Assembly: GCA_964627035.1 (NCBI GenBank)
Contig: CAZVKN010000005.1
Location: forward strand, 62,001-126,000
DNA: 64,000 bases
From: CAZVKN01 sp964627035
GTDB taxonomy: Bacteria > Electryoneota > AABM5-125-24 > Hatepunaeales > Hatepunaeaceae
Direction: 5' to 3'
The notes beneath the pieces are model-generated. The model did no database searches and was not told where the DNA came from. It was given only the letters and a program-made list of their open reading frames with translations. The translations under genes and the position numbers were made by a program. Shown piece by piece: positions 17,311-26,400 of the stretch (position 1 is the stretch's first letter; every line of letters begins with the position of its first letter).

Positions 17311-17359
17311 CAGTTGAGTCGAAAAAAATATCATTTACACATAAAAGTTTGAGGTAATT

Positions 17360-17593
17360 ATGCCAGAATTGGATCGTAGATCTGTTGAGATAGCACTTGA
17401 ACAGTTGAGACCATCATTTAATATTGAGGGTGGTGACATCCAATTGATTGATGTTCGCGAAGATGGAACCGTTGAAGTTAGCTTGAGTGGTGCCTGTCAC
17501 GGCTGCTCAATGTCAGTCATGCACCTGAAAATGGGAGTGGAACAGTACCTGAAGCAGATGGTTCCCGGTGTTAAAGAAGTTGTCACTAACTAA
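17360..17593 (+). CDS. Nfu-type iron-sulfur cluster carrier
   Basis: This 77-residue protein is a stand-alone NifU C-terminal (Nfu) domain. The cluster-binding CxxC is CHGC at residues 46-49, in the family context SLSGACHGCSMS, preceded by the typical RPSFNIEGGDIQLIDV. It would receive [4Fe-4S] clusters from a scaffold and deliver them to targets. The usual N-terminal A-type domain is absent. GAGG lies 6 bases upstream of the ATG. The next gene starts 9 bp after its stop. Confidence 0.9.
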   Translation: MPELDRRSVEIALEQLRPSFNIEGGDIQLIDVREDGTVEVSLSGACHGCSMSVMHLKMGVEQYLKQMVPGVKEVVTN

Positions 17594-17602
17594 TTCTAAA
17601 TT

Positions 17603-18862
17603 ATGTTGCAAATTCCCGATGATCTGAAAATTCACCGAGCCCGCGATGCCGATCTTGCCGAAATGGCAAGGATTCATCACGCATCCTATCCCGGAATTGA
17701 TGCCACGCTCGAACAACGGATAGAGACTTTCCGCAGTGATCCGTGCATCTCGCTTGAAGATCGCTGGGTCTGCCTCCGGAATGATCGTGTGATCGGTCAG
17801 TTTAATCTGTACAACTTCCGCATGTTTCGGGACGGCGAAATCATCCCGGTCGGAGGTATAGGAGGAGTAGCTGTAGCACCGGAAGCTCGCAGAGAGAAGA
17901 TCGCATACTGGATGATGTTGCGTGCTATTCAGATCATGGAACAAAACAGCACTCCGCTGTCCGCACTTTATCCGTTCAGACACCGATTCTACCACAAGCT
18001 CGGATGGGGAAAGGTCGGCAAGGTTGTGCGGTATCGCTTCAACCCAAAATCACTACCGGCATATCCCGGTAAGCAGCACGTTACTCCAGTGATCACATAC
18101 GAGGATCAGGAAGAGGTAATGACCTGCTACCGGCGATGGGCAGAAGATCGCAACGGACTGTTTGAACGGGATGAGCGGGTCTGGTACGAAAAGACGTTCA
18201 AGAATGAGCTGTGCTTCGGCTATCGCTCACCAAAATCCGGTGAAATTGAAGGATATGTGCTGTACAGCTACAAACCGCTGCCATTCGACACTCATTTTCT
18301 TGAGACTGACCTCAGCATCAGGGAACTGATCTGGACCAACAGAGGCGCATTTAGAGGACTTGTCGGCTTCCTCGCATCTCAAGGTGATCAGGTCAGATCA
18401 ATTGAATATCACGACCAATCCGGACTACCCTTTGAGCAGATATTGAGTGAACCGGTAGCGGTTAACGGACAGCGTAACATGGAACTCGGTAGTGAGGTTG
18501 CTGCTGTCGGCAGTAACCTGATGGGTCGGATTATCCGGTTGCGAAAGATATTAACTCTGCTCGGTCGCGGGAACCATACGAAAGGAAAAGTGACATTCAA
18601 CATTAAGGATGATCTCAATCCAGAGAACAGCAAGCCGGTGACTGTTGATTTCGATAATGGACACAGCGAATTTCCCCGAAATGGTTCAGCGGACATCACA
18701 CTGTCCACCGACATCGCCACACTTTCAGCGATATACTGGGGAGCCATGCGACTGCCTGTCGCTGTCTGGCTGGGATTGGTTGAGCTTGAGGGGAAAGGTG
18801 ACACCCGCTTCCTTGAACGGTTATTTGCTGTGTCGAGCCCGGTCTGTCTCGATTATTTCTAA
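17603..18862 (+). CDS. Eis-like GNAT acetyltransferase with SCP2-like domain
   Basis: This 419-residue protein matches the Eis architecture: an N-terminal GNAT domain (1-150), a second GNAT-like domain (150-300), and a C-terminal sterol-carrier (SCP2-like) domain (310-419). The acetyl-CoA pyrophosphate loop is GVAVAPEARREKIAYW (88-103). The protein ends in phenylalanine (LDYF); in mycobacterial Eis the C-terminal carboxylate of a Phe acts as catalytic base. Eis enzymes acetylate amines on aminoglycosides or peptides. The substrate here is unknown. It is 9 bp from the Nfu gene. Confidence 0.82.
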   Translation: MLQIPDDLKIHRARDADLAEMARIHHASYPGIDATLEQRIETFRSDPCISLEDRWVCLRNDRVIGQFNLYNFRMFRDGEIIPVGGIGGVAVAPEARREKIAYWMMLRAIQIMEQNSTPLSALYPFRHRFYHKLGWGKVGKVVRYRFNPKSLPAYPGKQHVTPVITYEDQEEVMTCYRRWAEDRNGLFERDERVWYEKTFKNELCFGYRSPKSGEIEGYVLYSYKPLPFDTHFLETDLSIRELIWTNRGAFRGLVGFLASQGDQVRSIEYHDQSGLPFEQILSEPVAVNGQRNMELGSEVAAVGSNLMGRIIRLRKILTLLGRGNHTKGKVTFNIKDDLNPENSKPVTVDFDNGHSEFPRNGSADITLSTDIATLSAIYWGAMRLPVAVWLGLVELEGKGDTRFLERLFAVSSPVCLDYF

Positions 18863-18874
18863 GAGATTTGAATT

Positions 18875-19618
18875 ATGCTAAAAGATCGACAAGATGCCTG
18901 CGGTCATGAGTTTCTTGACTATTATGAGAAAAGGGAAGGATATGAAATTGTTGAGAGAGACGATGGTTACTTGGATATTTCATACGGACCCGCTGAATAC
19001 TTTAAAGATCCGTCACACTGGCAAGAAAGTGTACTGAAAGCGTTAACATTTGCACGTGGAAGAGTGCTCGATATCGGATGCGGAGCAGGACGACACTCTT
19101 TGTTCCTCCAGCAACAAGGGCATGATGTTCTCGCTATTGATAATTCTCCGCTCGCAATTAAAGTATGCCAATTGCGAGGAGTTCGAAAAACACAAGTGTT
19201 GCCTATTACGAAGCTTTCCAAACAATTAGGAATTTTTAATACAATTATAATGATGGGAAATAACCTGGCTCTGTTTGGGAGTATCAAACGTGCTAAATGG
19301 TTACTGAAGCGATTCAGTAATATTACATCAGATAATGGATTAATAATCGGTCAGATCTTGGACCCATATCAAACTGACAAACCGGAACATCTTGAATACC
19401 AGAATTTAAACAGAAGCAGAAATCGAATGCCGGGACAGGTAAGAATTAGAATCAGATATAAAAATTTCATTACGCCTTATTTCGATTATCTTTTCCTGTC
19501 ACGAGAAGAATTAACTCACCTTCTTGAGGATTCCGGTTGGTTCATAAAGCAGCATATTGATGGACTGAACGGAACATATACTGTAATTCTTGAGAAAGTC
19601 CAAAAAGTAGCAGCGTAA
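18875..19618 (+). CDS. Class I SAM-dependent methyltransferase
   Basis: The 247-residue protein has the Rossmann methyltransferase motif I VLDIGCGAGRHSLFLQQQG (64-82), an acidic motif II (VLAIDNSP, 85-92) and a post-I region MGNNLALFG typical of small-molecule methyltransferases. Its codon use is more AT-rich than lptF/lptG next door. It follows the Eis-like gene by 12 bp. No substrate can be assigned. Confidence 0.8.
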   Translation: MLKDRQDACGHEFLDYYEKREGYEIVERDDGYLDISYGPAEYFKDPSHWQESVLKALTFARGRVLDIGCGAGRHSLFLQQQGHDVLAIDNSPLAIKVCQLRGVRKTQVLPITKLSKQLGIFNTIIMMGNNLALFGSIKRAKWLLKRFSNITSDNGLIIGQILDPYQTDKPEHLEYQNLNRSRNRMPGQVRIRIRYKNFITPYFDYLFLSREELTHLLEDSGWFIKQHIDGLNGTYTVILEKVQKVAA

Positions 19619-19658
19619 TCTCCCCTACAAAATATAATGGCATCTGGAGTATTGTACA

Positions 19659-20411
19659 ATGGCAGATACAAGTCAAACCGACCAATTAAAACAGCTAATC
19701 TCCGACCATAACCGCATCGTCGCTTTCACCGGTGCAGGCATTTCAGCGGAAAGCGGTATTCCAACCTATCGCGGAGCCGGTGGAACCTGGTCGAAATACG
19801 ATCCTGATAAGTACGCATCAATTGACTACTTTATCAAAGACCCGACCTACTACTGGAGTTTCTTCCGCGATGTACGCCACGATCTGATGAACGAAGCTGA
19901 GCCAAACCTCGCACACAAATCACTGGTCAAACTTGAGCAGATTGGCAAACTGTCATCTGTTGTCACTCAAAATATTGACGGCTTGCACCAAAAAGCAGGC
20001 TCCAAAACTGTCTATGAACTTCACGGCAACACCACTCGTTTCTACTGTTTTGACTGCCACGAGCCATATAGTATGGCACAGGCAAAGGCTAAGCTGGACA
20101 AGGAACTGCCTCCTCACTGTGACGAGTGCGGTGGAGTGCTGCGACCCGATGTCGTTCTGTTTGGTGAGATGCTTCCGACCGTGGTCATCGTCAGGGCAGA
20201 GGAAGAGGTCAGTAGCTGTGACTTGCTGCTGGTGATCGGTAGCTCACTCGTGGTTTATCCAGCAGCAAATCTGCCGTATCAGGCTAAGATGAATGGAGCG
20301 AAACTCGTCATCCTGAATGTTGATCCGACACCGATGGACAGCATGGCTGATCTCGTCATTCACGATAAGGCAGCAGATGTAATGGCTGAAGCTGTCGGAC
20401 TGGATCGCTGA
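19659..20411 (+). CDS. cobB: Sir2-family NAD-dependent protein deacylase
   Basis: Sirtuins remove acyl groups from lysine using NAD. Family motifs are GAGISAESGIP (25-35), TQNIDGLH (103-110), the catalytic His in ELHGN (His122), and four zinc cysteines (130, 133, 154, 157). Length (250) is normal. The Tyr-x-x-Arg pair that marks Sirt5-like desuccinylases is replaced by Phe-x-x-Val (FFRDVRHDL), so plain deacetylation is more likely; this is inferred from alignment by eye. It is followed with no gap by lptF. Confidence 0.92.
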   Translation: MADTSQTDQLKQLISDHNRIVAFTGAGISAESGIPTYRGAGGTWSKYDPDKYASIDYFIKDPTYYWSFFRDVRHDLMNEAEPNLAHKSLVKLEQIGKLSSVVTQNIDGLHQKAGSKTVYELHGNTTRFYCFDCHEPYSMAQAKAKLDKELPPHCDECGGVLRPDVVLFGEMLPTVVIVRAEEEVSSCDLLLVIGSSLVVYPAANLPYQAKMNGAKLVILNVDPTPMDSMADLVIHDKAADVMAEAVGLDR

Positions 20412-21593
20412 TTGGTACTTTTCCGCTACATACTGCGGCAGCATATAAGCCCGTTTATATTCTCCATTTCGCTAATCGCATTCATTTTCACGATGAATCT
20501 GATGTTTCAGTTGATGCGGAAAATCATAGGAAAGGGAATCGAACCGCTGGTGTTGCTCGAGTATTTCGGGCTTAACCTCGCATGGATACTGGCAATGGCG
20601 GTGCCGATGTCGGTTTTGATAGCAACTCTGTCGGTGTACGGGAGGCTCTCTGAAGATGGTGAAATCACGGCAATGCGAGCTTCAGGTTTATCTGCATGGA
20701 ATCTGATCCGACCCGCAATGGTCGGAGCACTCATTGTTACCATAGGAATCGGGCTGTTTAACAACTACATCCTCCCCGAGATGAACCATCATGCCAAGCT
20801 GCTGCTGATTGACATGAACCGTAAGAAGCCGACCCTGAACATGGAACCGGGTGTTTACACCTTTAATATTCCCAAACTGGTGATGCTTGCAGGTGAGGTT
20901 GATCAGGAAGAAGGACGACTAAAAGATGTTACTATATATGACGAACGACTTCAGGGCAACCGGTCGGTAATTACAGCAAAACGTGGACAGATTCAGTTCA
21001 AACCGGAACAGGAAGCGTTTTATCTTACTCTGCTCGATGGCGAGATACATAGACCTTCCGACAGAGAGCCAGACGGATGGGAATGGACTCAGTTTGACAG
21101 TTCACTCTTCCGGTTCAGTGCACCCGGTTCGGTGATGAAGCGGCACGATTCCGGGCATCGCGGAGATCGTGAGCTGACCGCTGAGGAGATGATGCAGCGA
21201 GTGCGCGATCTTAGAGCCGGTGAACGGCAAAATGTACATACTCTCAAGCGTATCTCTTCTTACATGGTTGAGATCCACAAGAAATTCTCGATTCCGGCAG
21301 CATGTCTCGTGTTTGCTCTGATAGGTGCACCGCTTGGGATTCTGGCTCACAAAGGTGGAATGGGGATATCCGGCGGAATATCGCTCCTGTTCTTTACGAT
21401 CTATTGGGCGTTTCTCGTCAACGGGGAGGATCTCGCCGACAGAGGTATGTTGTCACCGGAAATGGCAACATGGAGCCCGAATGTCTTATTCACGATGGCG
21501 GGAATATATCTGCTGTGGCTGGCGGGGAGGCGGACTTCTCTACCGTTCGTCGGCTGGATTTCATCACTGATTAGCAGGTTAAAGCGACAATGA
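20412..21593 (+). CDS. lptF: LPS export permease LptF
   Basis: LptF is one of the two membrane subunits that, with LptB, lift lipopolysaccharide from the inner membrane. The 393-residue protein has three N-terminal and three C-terminal membrane helices around a periplasmic jelly-roll domain (about 140-270). Family features are PMSVLIATLSVYGRLSEDGEITAMRASGLS near residues 73-102 (coupling-helix region, given in outline) and the C-terminal FALIGAPLGI. It begins with TTG directly after the sirtuin stop codon; no ATG alternative fits the first helix. Its stop overlaps the lptG ATG by 4 bp. Confidence 0.93.
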   Translation: MVLFRYILRQHISPFIFSISLIAFIFTMNLMFQLMRKIIGKGIEPLVLLEYFGLNLAWILAMAVPMSVLIATLSVYGRLSEDGEITAMRASGLSAWNLIRPAMVGALIVTIGIGLFNNYILPEMNHHAKLLLIDMNRKKPTLNMEPGVYTFNIPKLVMLAGEVDQEEGRLKDVTIYDERLQGNRSVITAKRGQIQFKPEQEAFYLTLLDGEIHRPSDREPDGWEWTQFDSSLFRFSAPGSVMKRHDSGHRGDRELTAEEMMQRVRDLRAGERQNVHTLKRISSYMVEIHKKFSIPAACLVFALIGAPLGILAHKGGMGISGGISLLFFTIYWAFLVNGEDLADRGMLSPEMATWSPNVLFTMAGIYLLWLAGRRTSLPFVGWISSLISRLKRQ

Positions 21594-22669
21594 GGATTCT
21601 TGACAAATACATTGTATCCCGCTTCATAAAGAACCTGATCTGGGCGATGGTGTCGGCAATCGTGGTGTTCATCGTGCTTGACAATGTAGAGCAGTTGGAC
21701 AAGTTCATTGACAAAAAAGTTCCTGCGATGACAGTCGGTGAATTTTATCTGCACTATATCCCTTATATTATTTACCTGACGCTCCCAATTGCAACGCTCC
21801 TTTCTACTCTGTTCACAGTAGGAGGAATGACCCGATCCAACGAACTTATGGCAATGAAGGCATCGGGTATATCTTTCGGTAGAACGCTCGCTCTGCTGCT
21901 TTCCACTTCCACCGTGATAGCCTTTGGAGTGTTGATGCTCGGTGAAACAATAGTGCCGCAATCGAATCAGCGAAGGCTGGATATTTATAGATACGAAGTC
22001 AAGAAAGTACCGCGCGAATCGCGCAGTAAACAGGGCAAGCTTTACCTTCAGCTTGGACCGAAACTGCAGCTTTACATCAACCACTACCGTCAGCTAACTC
22101 GTGAAGCCTACAAAGTGAAAATGATTGAGGTTTCAGACGGCAGGATAAAGAAATCCATTGAAGCTGACAAGATGGTGTGGCTGAATCAGAAGTGGCTGGT
22201 ACAGGGTGCTGTCGAGCGGCATTTTAATGAGGGCGGTACGGTTGAACGGATCAGAAACGACACCTTAACGATCTCCGGTTCGGCGGTGCGACCCAACGAG
22301 CTTGAAAATATTCAGGTCAAACCGGAGGAGATGAACTGGAATGAACTAAGAGAGTTCATTCACAGGCTTAAATTGGCAGGCTCAAAGACGATTAAATGGG
22401 AGGTTGAGTTGCTGTCAAAGGTTGCCATGCCGACCGCAGCAATTGTGATTGTGCTGTTCGGTGCTCCGTTGGCATCGGTTAAACGGCGAGGTGGTACTGC
22501 GCTTGGATTCGGTCTGAGCCTGTTCATCTGCTTCATCTATTTCGGGTTTATTCAAATCGGCAAGATTATGGGCTACAACGGCAGTTTGACCCCGTTCATG
22601 TCAGCATGGATAGGAAACATCTTCTTCGGGTTGCTCGGTATAGGAATCTTAGTTAAGCAGACGAGGTAG
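21590..22669 (+). CDS. lptG: LPS export permease LptG
   Basis: LptG pairs with LptF in the LPS export ABC transporter. It shows the same layout: three helices (about 15-110), a periplasmic beta domain (about 130-260) and three more helices with VLFGAPLASVKRRGG, the family signature near residue 290. Length 359 is normal. The ATGA overlap with lptF indicates coupled translation. Together with PilQ and the TonB receptor, this pair supports an LPS-bearing outer membrane. lptB and lptC are not in the window. Confidence 0.93.
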   Translation: MRILDKYIVSRFIKNLIWAMVSAIVVFIVLDNVEQLDKFIDKKVPAMTVGEFYLHYIPYIIYLTLPIATLLSTLFTVGGMTRSNELMAMKASGISFGRTLALLLSTSTVIAFGVLMLGETIVPQSNQRRLDIYRYEVKKVPRESRSKQGKLYLQLGPKLQLYINHYRQLTREAYKVKMIEVSDGRIKKSIEADKMVWLNQKWLVQGAVERHFNEGGTVERIRNDTLTISGSAVRPNELENIQVKPEEMNWNELREFIHRLKLAGSKTIKWEVELLSKVAMPTAAIVIVLFGAPLASVKRRGGTALGFGLSLFICFIYFGFIQIGKIMGYNGSLTPFMSAWIGNIFFGLLGIGILVKQTR

Positions 22670-22678
22670 TTTGGCAGT

Positions 22679-22704
22679 CAAGTTTGTTTATTCGGTCAAA
22701 CTTG
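22679..22704 (+). terminator. Hairpin after lptG
   Basis: CAAGTTTG (22679-22686) pairs perfectly with CAAACTTG (22697-22704) around a 10-base loop, starting 9 bp past the lptG stop, and is followed by GTATAGATTTTA. The U-run is weak, so termination efficiency is uncertain. Confidence 0.45.
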
Positions 22705-22742
22705 TATAGATTTTAATTACCATCATAGTCACCTATTTTCTT

Positions 22743-22822
22743 CGCTGTCAGGTCGCCGTACCTGACAGCTATATAATTATATTTACATAAGTTCTGTGTC
22801 AGCCACGGCGGGCTGACACCGC
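22743..22822 (-). repeat. Family B twin-hairpin repeat, copy 1
   Basis: Two hairpins, CTGTCAGGTCGCCGTACCTG-ACAG type and GTGTCAGCCACGGCGGGCTG-ACAC type, are separated by an AT-rich spacer. In the second hairpin the usual outer C:G pair is G:C here, so both sides have changed together and pairing is kept. The outer arms found in the copies at 35256 and 48309 are no longer recognisable. Confidence 0.85.
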
Positions 22823-22845
22823 ATATTCCGAAATTGGAGTAATAA

Positions 22846-23244
22846 ATGTCAGAGAATGCACAAGGTATCCTTGATACTATACTAGATCGGTTGGGGGAGC
22901 TGGCAAGCAGCGAAACGGTAATCGGCGAGCCGGTTTCAGTCGGTGATATTACAATCCTGCCGGTGATTAAAATCTCAATCGGCTTCGGTGCAGGAGTCGG
23001 TCAGGGCAACACAGATGATAAGAGTGACCAATCCGGTGGCGGTGGTGGCGGAGGAGCAACTGTAAAACCTGTCGGATTCCTCGTTTGGGACGGTAAAGAG
23101 GTTAAATTCGTCAATGTCGCAAGTAAGGGCAGCATTGACAATCTGGTCGAGATGGTACCGGGGCTGCTTAAGAAGTTTGGATTGACAAAGAAAAAAGATA
23201 AAGAAAAGAGCAAATCGGTAGGAAAGGATAAAGCGGAAGAGTAG
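22846..23244 (+). CDS. GerW/YtfJ-family protein
   Basis: The 132-residue protein fits the GerW (YtfJ) family: an N-terminal helix (ILDTILDRLGELASSETVIG), the core EPVSVGDITILPVIKISIGFGAGVG given in outline, a glycine-rich loop (GGGGGGG, about 63-71), and KPVGFLVWDGKEVKFV. The C-terminus is lysine-rich. In Bacillus GerW is a spore germination protein, but homologues are common in non-sporulating bacteria and of unknown role. It lies alone between two family B repeats. Confidence 0.8.
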   Translation: MSENAQGILDTILDRLGELASSETVIGEPVSVGDITILPVIKISIGFGAGVGQGNTDDKSDQSGGGGGGGATVKPVGFLVWDGKEVKFVNVASKGSIDNLVEMVPGLLKKFGLTKKKDKEKSKSVGKDKAEE

Positions 23245-23254
23245 AAGAGTCCAG

Positions 23255-23358
23255 AGTCTGTCTGACAATAGATTACGCCGCTGTCAACCCGCCGTGGTTG
23301 ACAGCATAACAGACATAATATCAATAGGTATGCTGTCAGGTGCGGCGACCTGACAGCC
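23255..23358 (+). repeat. Family B twin-hairpin repeat, copy 2 (right arm lost)
   Basis: The left arm AGTCTGTCTGACAATAG matches the end of the complete 48309 copy. It is followed by hairpin 1 (CTGTCAACCCGCCGTGGTTG-ACAG), the spacer, and hairpin 2 (CTGTCAGGTGCGGCGACCTG-ACAG). The right outer arm is missing; a family D repeat begins 11 bases after hairpin 2. Confidence 0.88.
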
Positions 23359-23368
23359 GTGAAAAAAA

Positions 23369-23425
23369 GTTCAGAGTACACGCTTCAGCGTGTCCCTATT
23401 GCAGCCTGAAGGCTGAACTCTGAAC
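23369..23425. repeat. Family D 57-bp palindromic repeat, copy 1
   Basis: The ends GTTCAGAGT...ACTCTGAAC are inverted repeats. Inside are two smaller hairpins, ACACGCTTCAGCGTGT and CAGCCTGAAGGCTG. Other copies are at 54328-54380 and, split by a family B element, at 35213-35403. Confidence 0.85.
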
Positions 23426-23462
23426 CTTATTTTTCAGAATAGACATGAACAAGAGGCGCATC

Positions 23463-26400
23463 ATGAAATTGAACAGGTTCACATTGGTTATAACACTGTC
23501 TGTACTAATCCTGTCAGGATTAACACAGGCAGTGGACAGAGAAGCTTTCACGGGTGAAACATCACTCGTCAGACAAAATCAGATTCAATCCATCACATCG
23601 GACAAAAATGCTCCGAAAATAGATGTCGGGACGTTCAATCCTCCATCCGGCACTCCATTGCGTGATGAGGGTGAGGGAGAACTGTTGTGGCACGAAAGCT
23701 TTGAAAACGCTATAACGGAGCATGTTGCACTGTCCGCTGACGGTAGATGGGTGGCGGTCGGTCACCACTTAAACAACGAGCGGTTTGAGCTTCGCAATGC
23801 TGAAGACGGCGAAATTGCAATTATGATGGAGGTCGAAACCGGACCGAGTTACGTCGCAATCTCCGAAGATGGCGGTCGAGCAGCATTCGCTGCATCAGGT
23901 AATGTCTGGGTTTTCGAGCGTGAACAGGGTGAAGAACCTGTCTTTCAGTTTAATCTCGGTGGCATGTATCCAGGTCCTATCGCCCTGTCACGAGACGGCA
24001 GAACACTTATTGCGACAGGTTCCGACAGAGACGACAGACTGCTTCGGGCATTCTGTTTCATAGACAATGAACAGGAGTGGACTTATGACGCAGACATGGA
24101 CACCGCATACAACTGGCAGGGTGTGACCCTATCGCGAGATGGTGGAATCGTTGCCTTAACCGCTAAGTATTATCTGTATGTGTTGGATCTTGCATCAGGC
24201 GACGGAATCTGGGGGACACGCACCTACAACTCTGAATCCCCCGTTGCTATGGATCACGACGGAACCGTGATGGCACTCGGATCGCTGACAGGTCGCCTGA
24301 CACTGTATCATCGCGAACCGCGCGGAAGAGCGTACGAAGAGTTGTGGCATTACAGCTTTCGCGAGGCTCGGTCGAGCTGGGTCAACTGTGTGGCATTGTC
24401 GGATGACGGACTGACGCTTGTCGCAGGAACGCTCGACTTCTACGAAGATCATTACGGCGGGAGTCTGGTTCTCTTCGACACGTATGGTGACAGCCGACCG
24501 GTGTGGATGAACGGTCAATTTGCGGATGAAGTTGCTGAGGTTGCGGTGAGTGATGACGGCGGGATCATCGCAGCCACCACCTGGGGGGACATCGGACATC
24601 AAACCGCCGATCTGGTTCTGCACGAACGTCACAGCGACGAGCCTTTCTACACGTTGAACACTCCCGGATCTTTGACAGGTGTTTCGATGAGCGATAACGG
24701 TCTGCGAATACTGACCGGAGGCAAAGGAACCCACAATCGCCAGTTTGGACGTGGCGGAAACGTGTACCTGATTGAAGCTACCCTGCCCGGGGGACATGTC
24801 ACCGGCACTGTCACCGACCCGGACGGTGAACCGATTCAGGGTGTGCAAGTATATGCTGACAACAATCCGTATGAAACGACTACCGATGATGAAGGTAACT
24901 ATCGGCTGCTCGTCGAGGTTGATGAAGTAAGAGATATTGTCCTTCGCGCGAAAAAGCGAGGCTATTTCTACGGTGAGGATGAGGTTGAGGTTGAACGCGG
25001 TGAGACTGTTGAAGGTATTGATATGGAGCTGCGCGGTACTGACCCGGTGTGGGCTGAGGTGTGGGCGAGCCTGGGCGAACGCAATGTCATTCAGTTGGAA
25101 GTAGTCCTGATTGACGGTGGAATGGTTACGGGTAGTCGGGTTTGTCCCAAGCCCGACGTCGTGGTTGGGACAACCACGACTACCATAGCCGCTACCGATG
25201 AGATCCCGCCAACACCATCCAACTCCGTGACTCCATGGGCGGAAGATAATGTACAGAGTGAGACACCAGGAAGAGACCCGCAGCGTGACGTTGAAGCATA
25301 CAACATATACCGCAGCTTCATATCAGGAGGACCTTACACATACATAGGGTCGGTGGAGTTAGCTGAAAGGATGCTCTACCACGACCGAGAGAACATCTTC
25401 CCGCAACGTGAATATTTCTATGTGATAACCGCTGATTTCGGTAATGGTGAATCGGAATATTCCGAAGAGGACAGCGGCTGGATGGCTGATGATTTTCTCG
25501 TCTATGATGCCGATCTGGAAGATATGGACATGCCCGATATTGACGGTACTATTGATGATGACGAGTGGGAAGGTGCTGTAATTCGTGATGTTTCCGATGT
25601 ATTCGGTTATGATGCCCCCGACAGCGCAGGAACAGCGGAAGCATATATCGGATTTGACGACGACACGGACAATCTGTTGATTGCGTTCAAATATCATACT
25701 GTCGAGCAGCTTCACGACCGGCTCGGGGTCGGCGTCTATATTGACGATGACGATAATGGTCTGTGGACATACGACCGACCCGGCTCGGAAGGCAACTACT
25801 GGGGGTACTGGTTTGACAACGATGAGATGCAGGGTCCCGATCTGAGGTATCGTTCACTCTCATTTGCCCCATACAATATTGATCCATACTACCGTTTTGA
25901 AGAGCCGTTGATTGATTTCAGTGATGAGCGAGGGTATGTTGAGCTTGAGATGGCAATCCCGCTCGGATTTCACGATCTGTTTGAGGTTGCGGTCTATCAA
26001 CCTGATTTCACAATCGGACTCGGGCTGTTCTCAATGCACCGGGATGATCAGGGAGCGGCAATCTTCGACGGCTGGTGGCCCCAAGACATGCGTTCGATTG
26101 TCTCTTATCCGAGCCAATTCGGGACGATTCACATTCCGGTTCACCTCTCCGTGCCGCCGGTCGCCCCTGAAGAAGTGAATGTTGAACGTGTTGAAGAGGA
26201 TCTGTTTATTGAATGGATAGATCCGAGTGAAGGTGTTGATGGCGGTGATGTTCAGGACTTGGCGGGGATAAACATCTTTCGCAACGATCAACTTGTGGGA
26301 AGTGAAGAACCGGACACAGAAGAGTATCTCGACGAGGATGTTCTACCCGGTGGTTGGTACGAATATGTGCTCACAGCCTATATCCTCGAAGATAACGAGC

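Larger units (their letters stand above)
16881..17359. other. Divergent intergenic region
   Basis: The 479 bp between the minus-strand VOC gene and the plus-strand Nfu gene contain a family A repeat, AT-rich DNA near 17000-17170 that probably holds the divergent promoters (no confident hexamers), and a family C repeat at 17171-17310. No gene was recognised. Confidence 0.5.

Noticed and set aside
22846..23244. GerW-like gene taken as a sign of sporulation
   Set aside because: GerW homologues are widespread in bacteria that do not sporulate, and the window otherwise indicates an outer-membrane bacterium with no spore genes.
22743..23425. Clustered palindromes considered as a CRISPR array
   Set aside because: The repeats are not regularly spaced with unique spacers; they are dispersed elements of two different families, and no cas gene is present.
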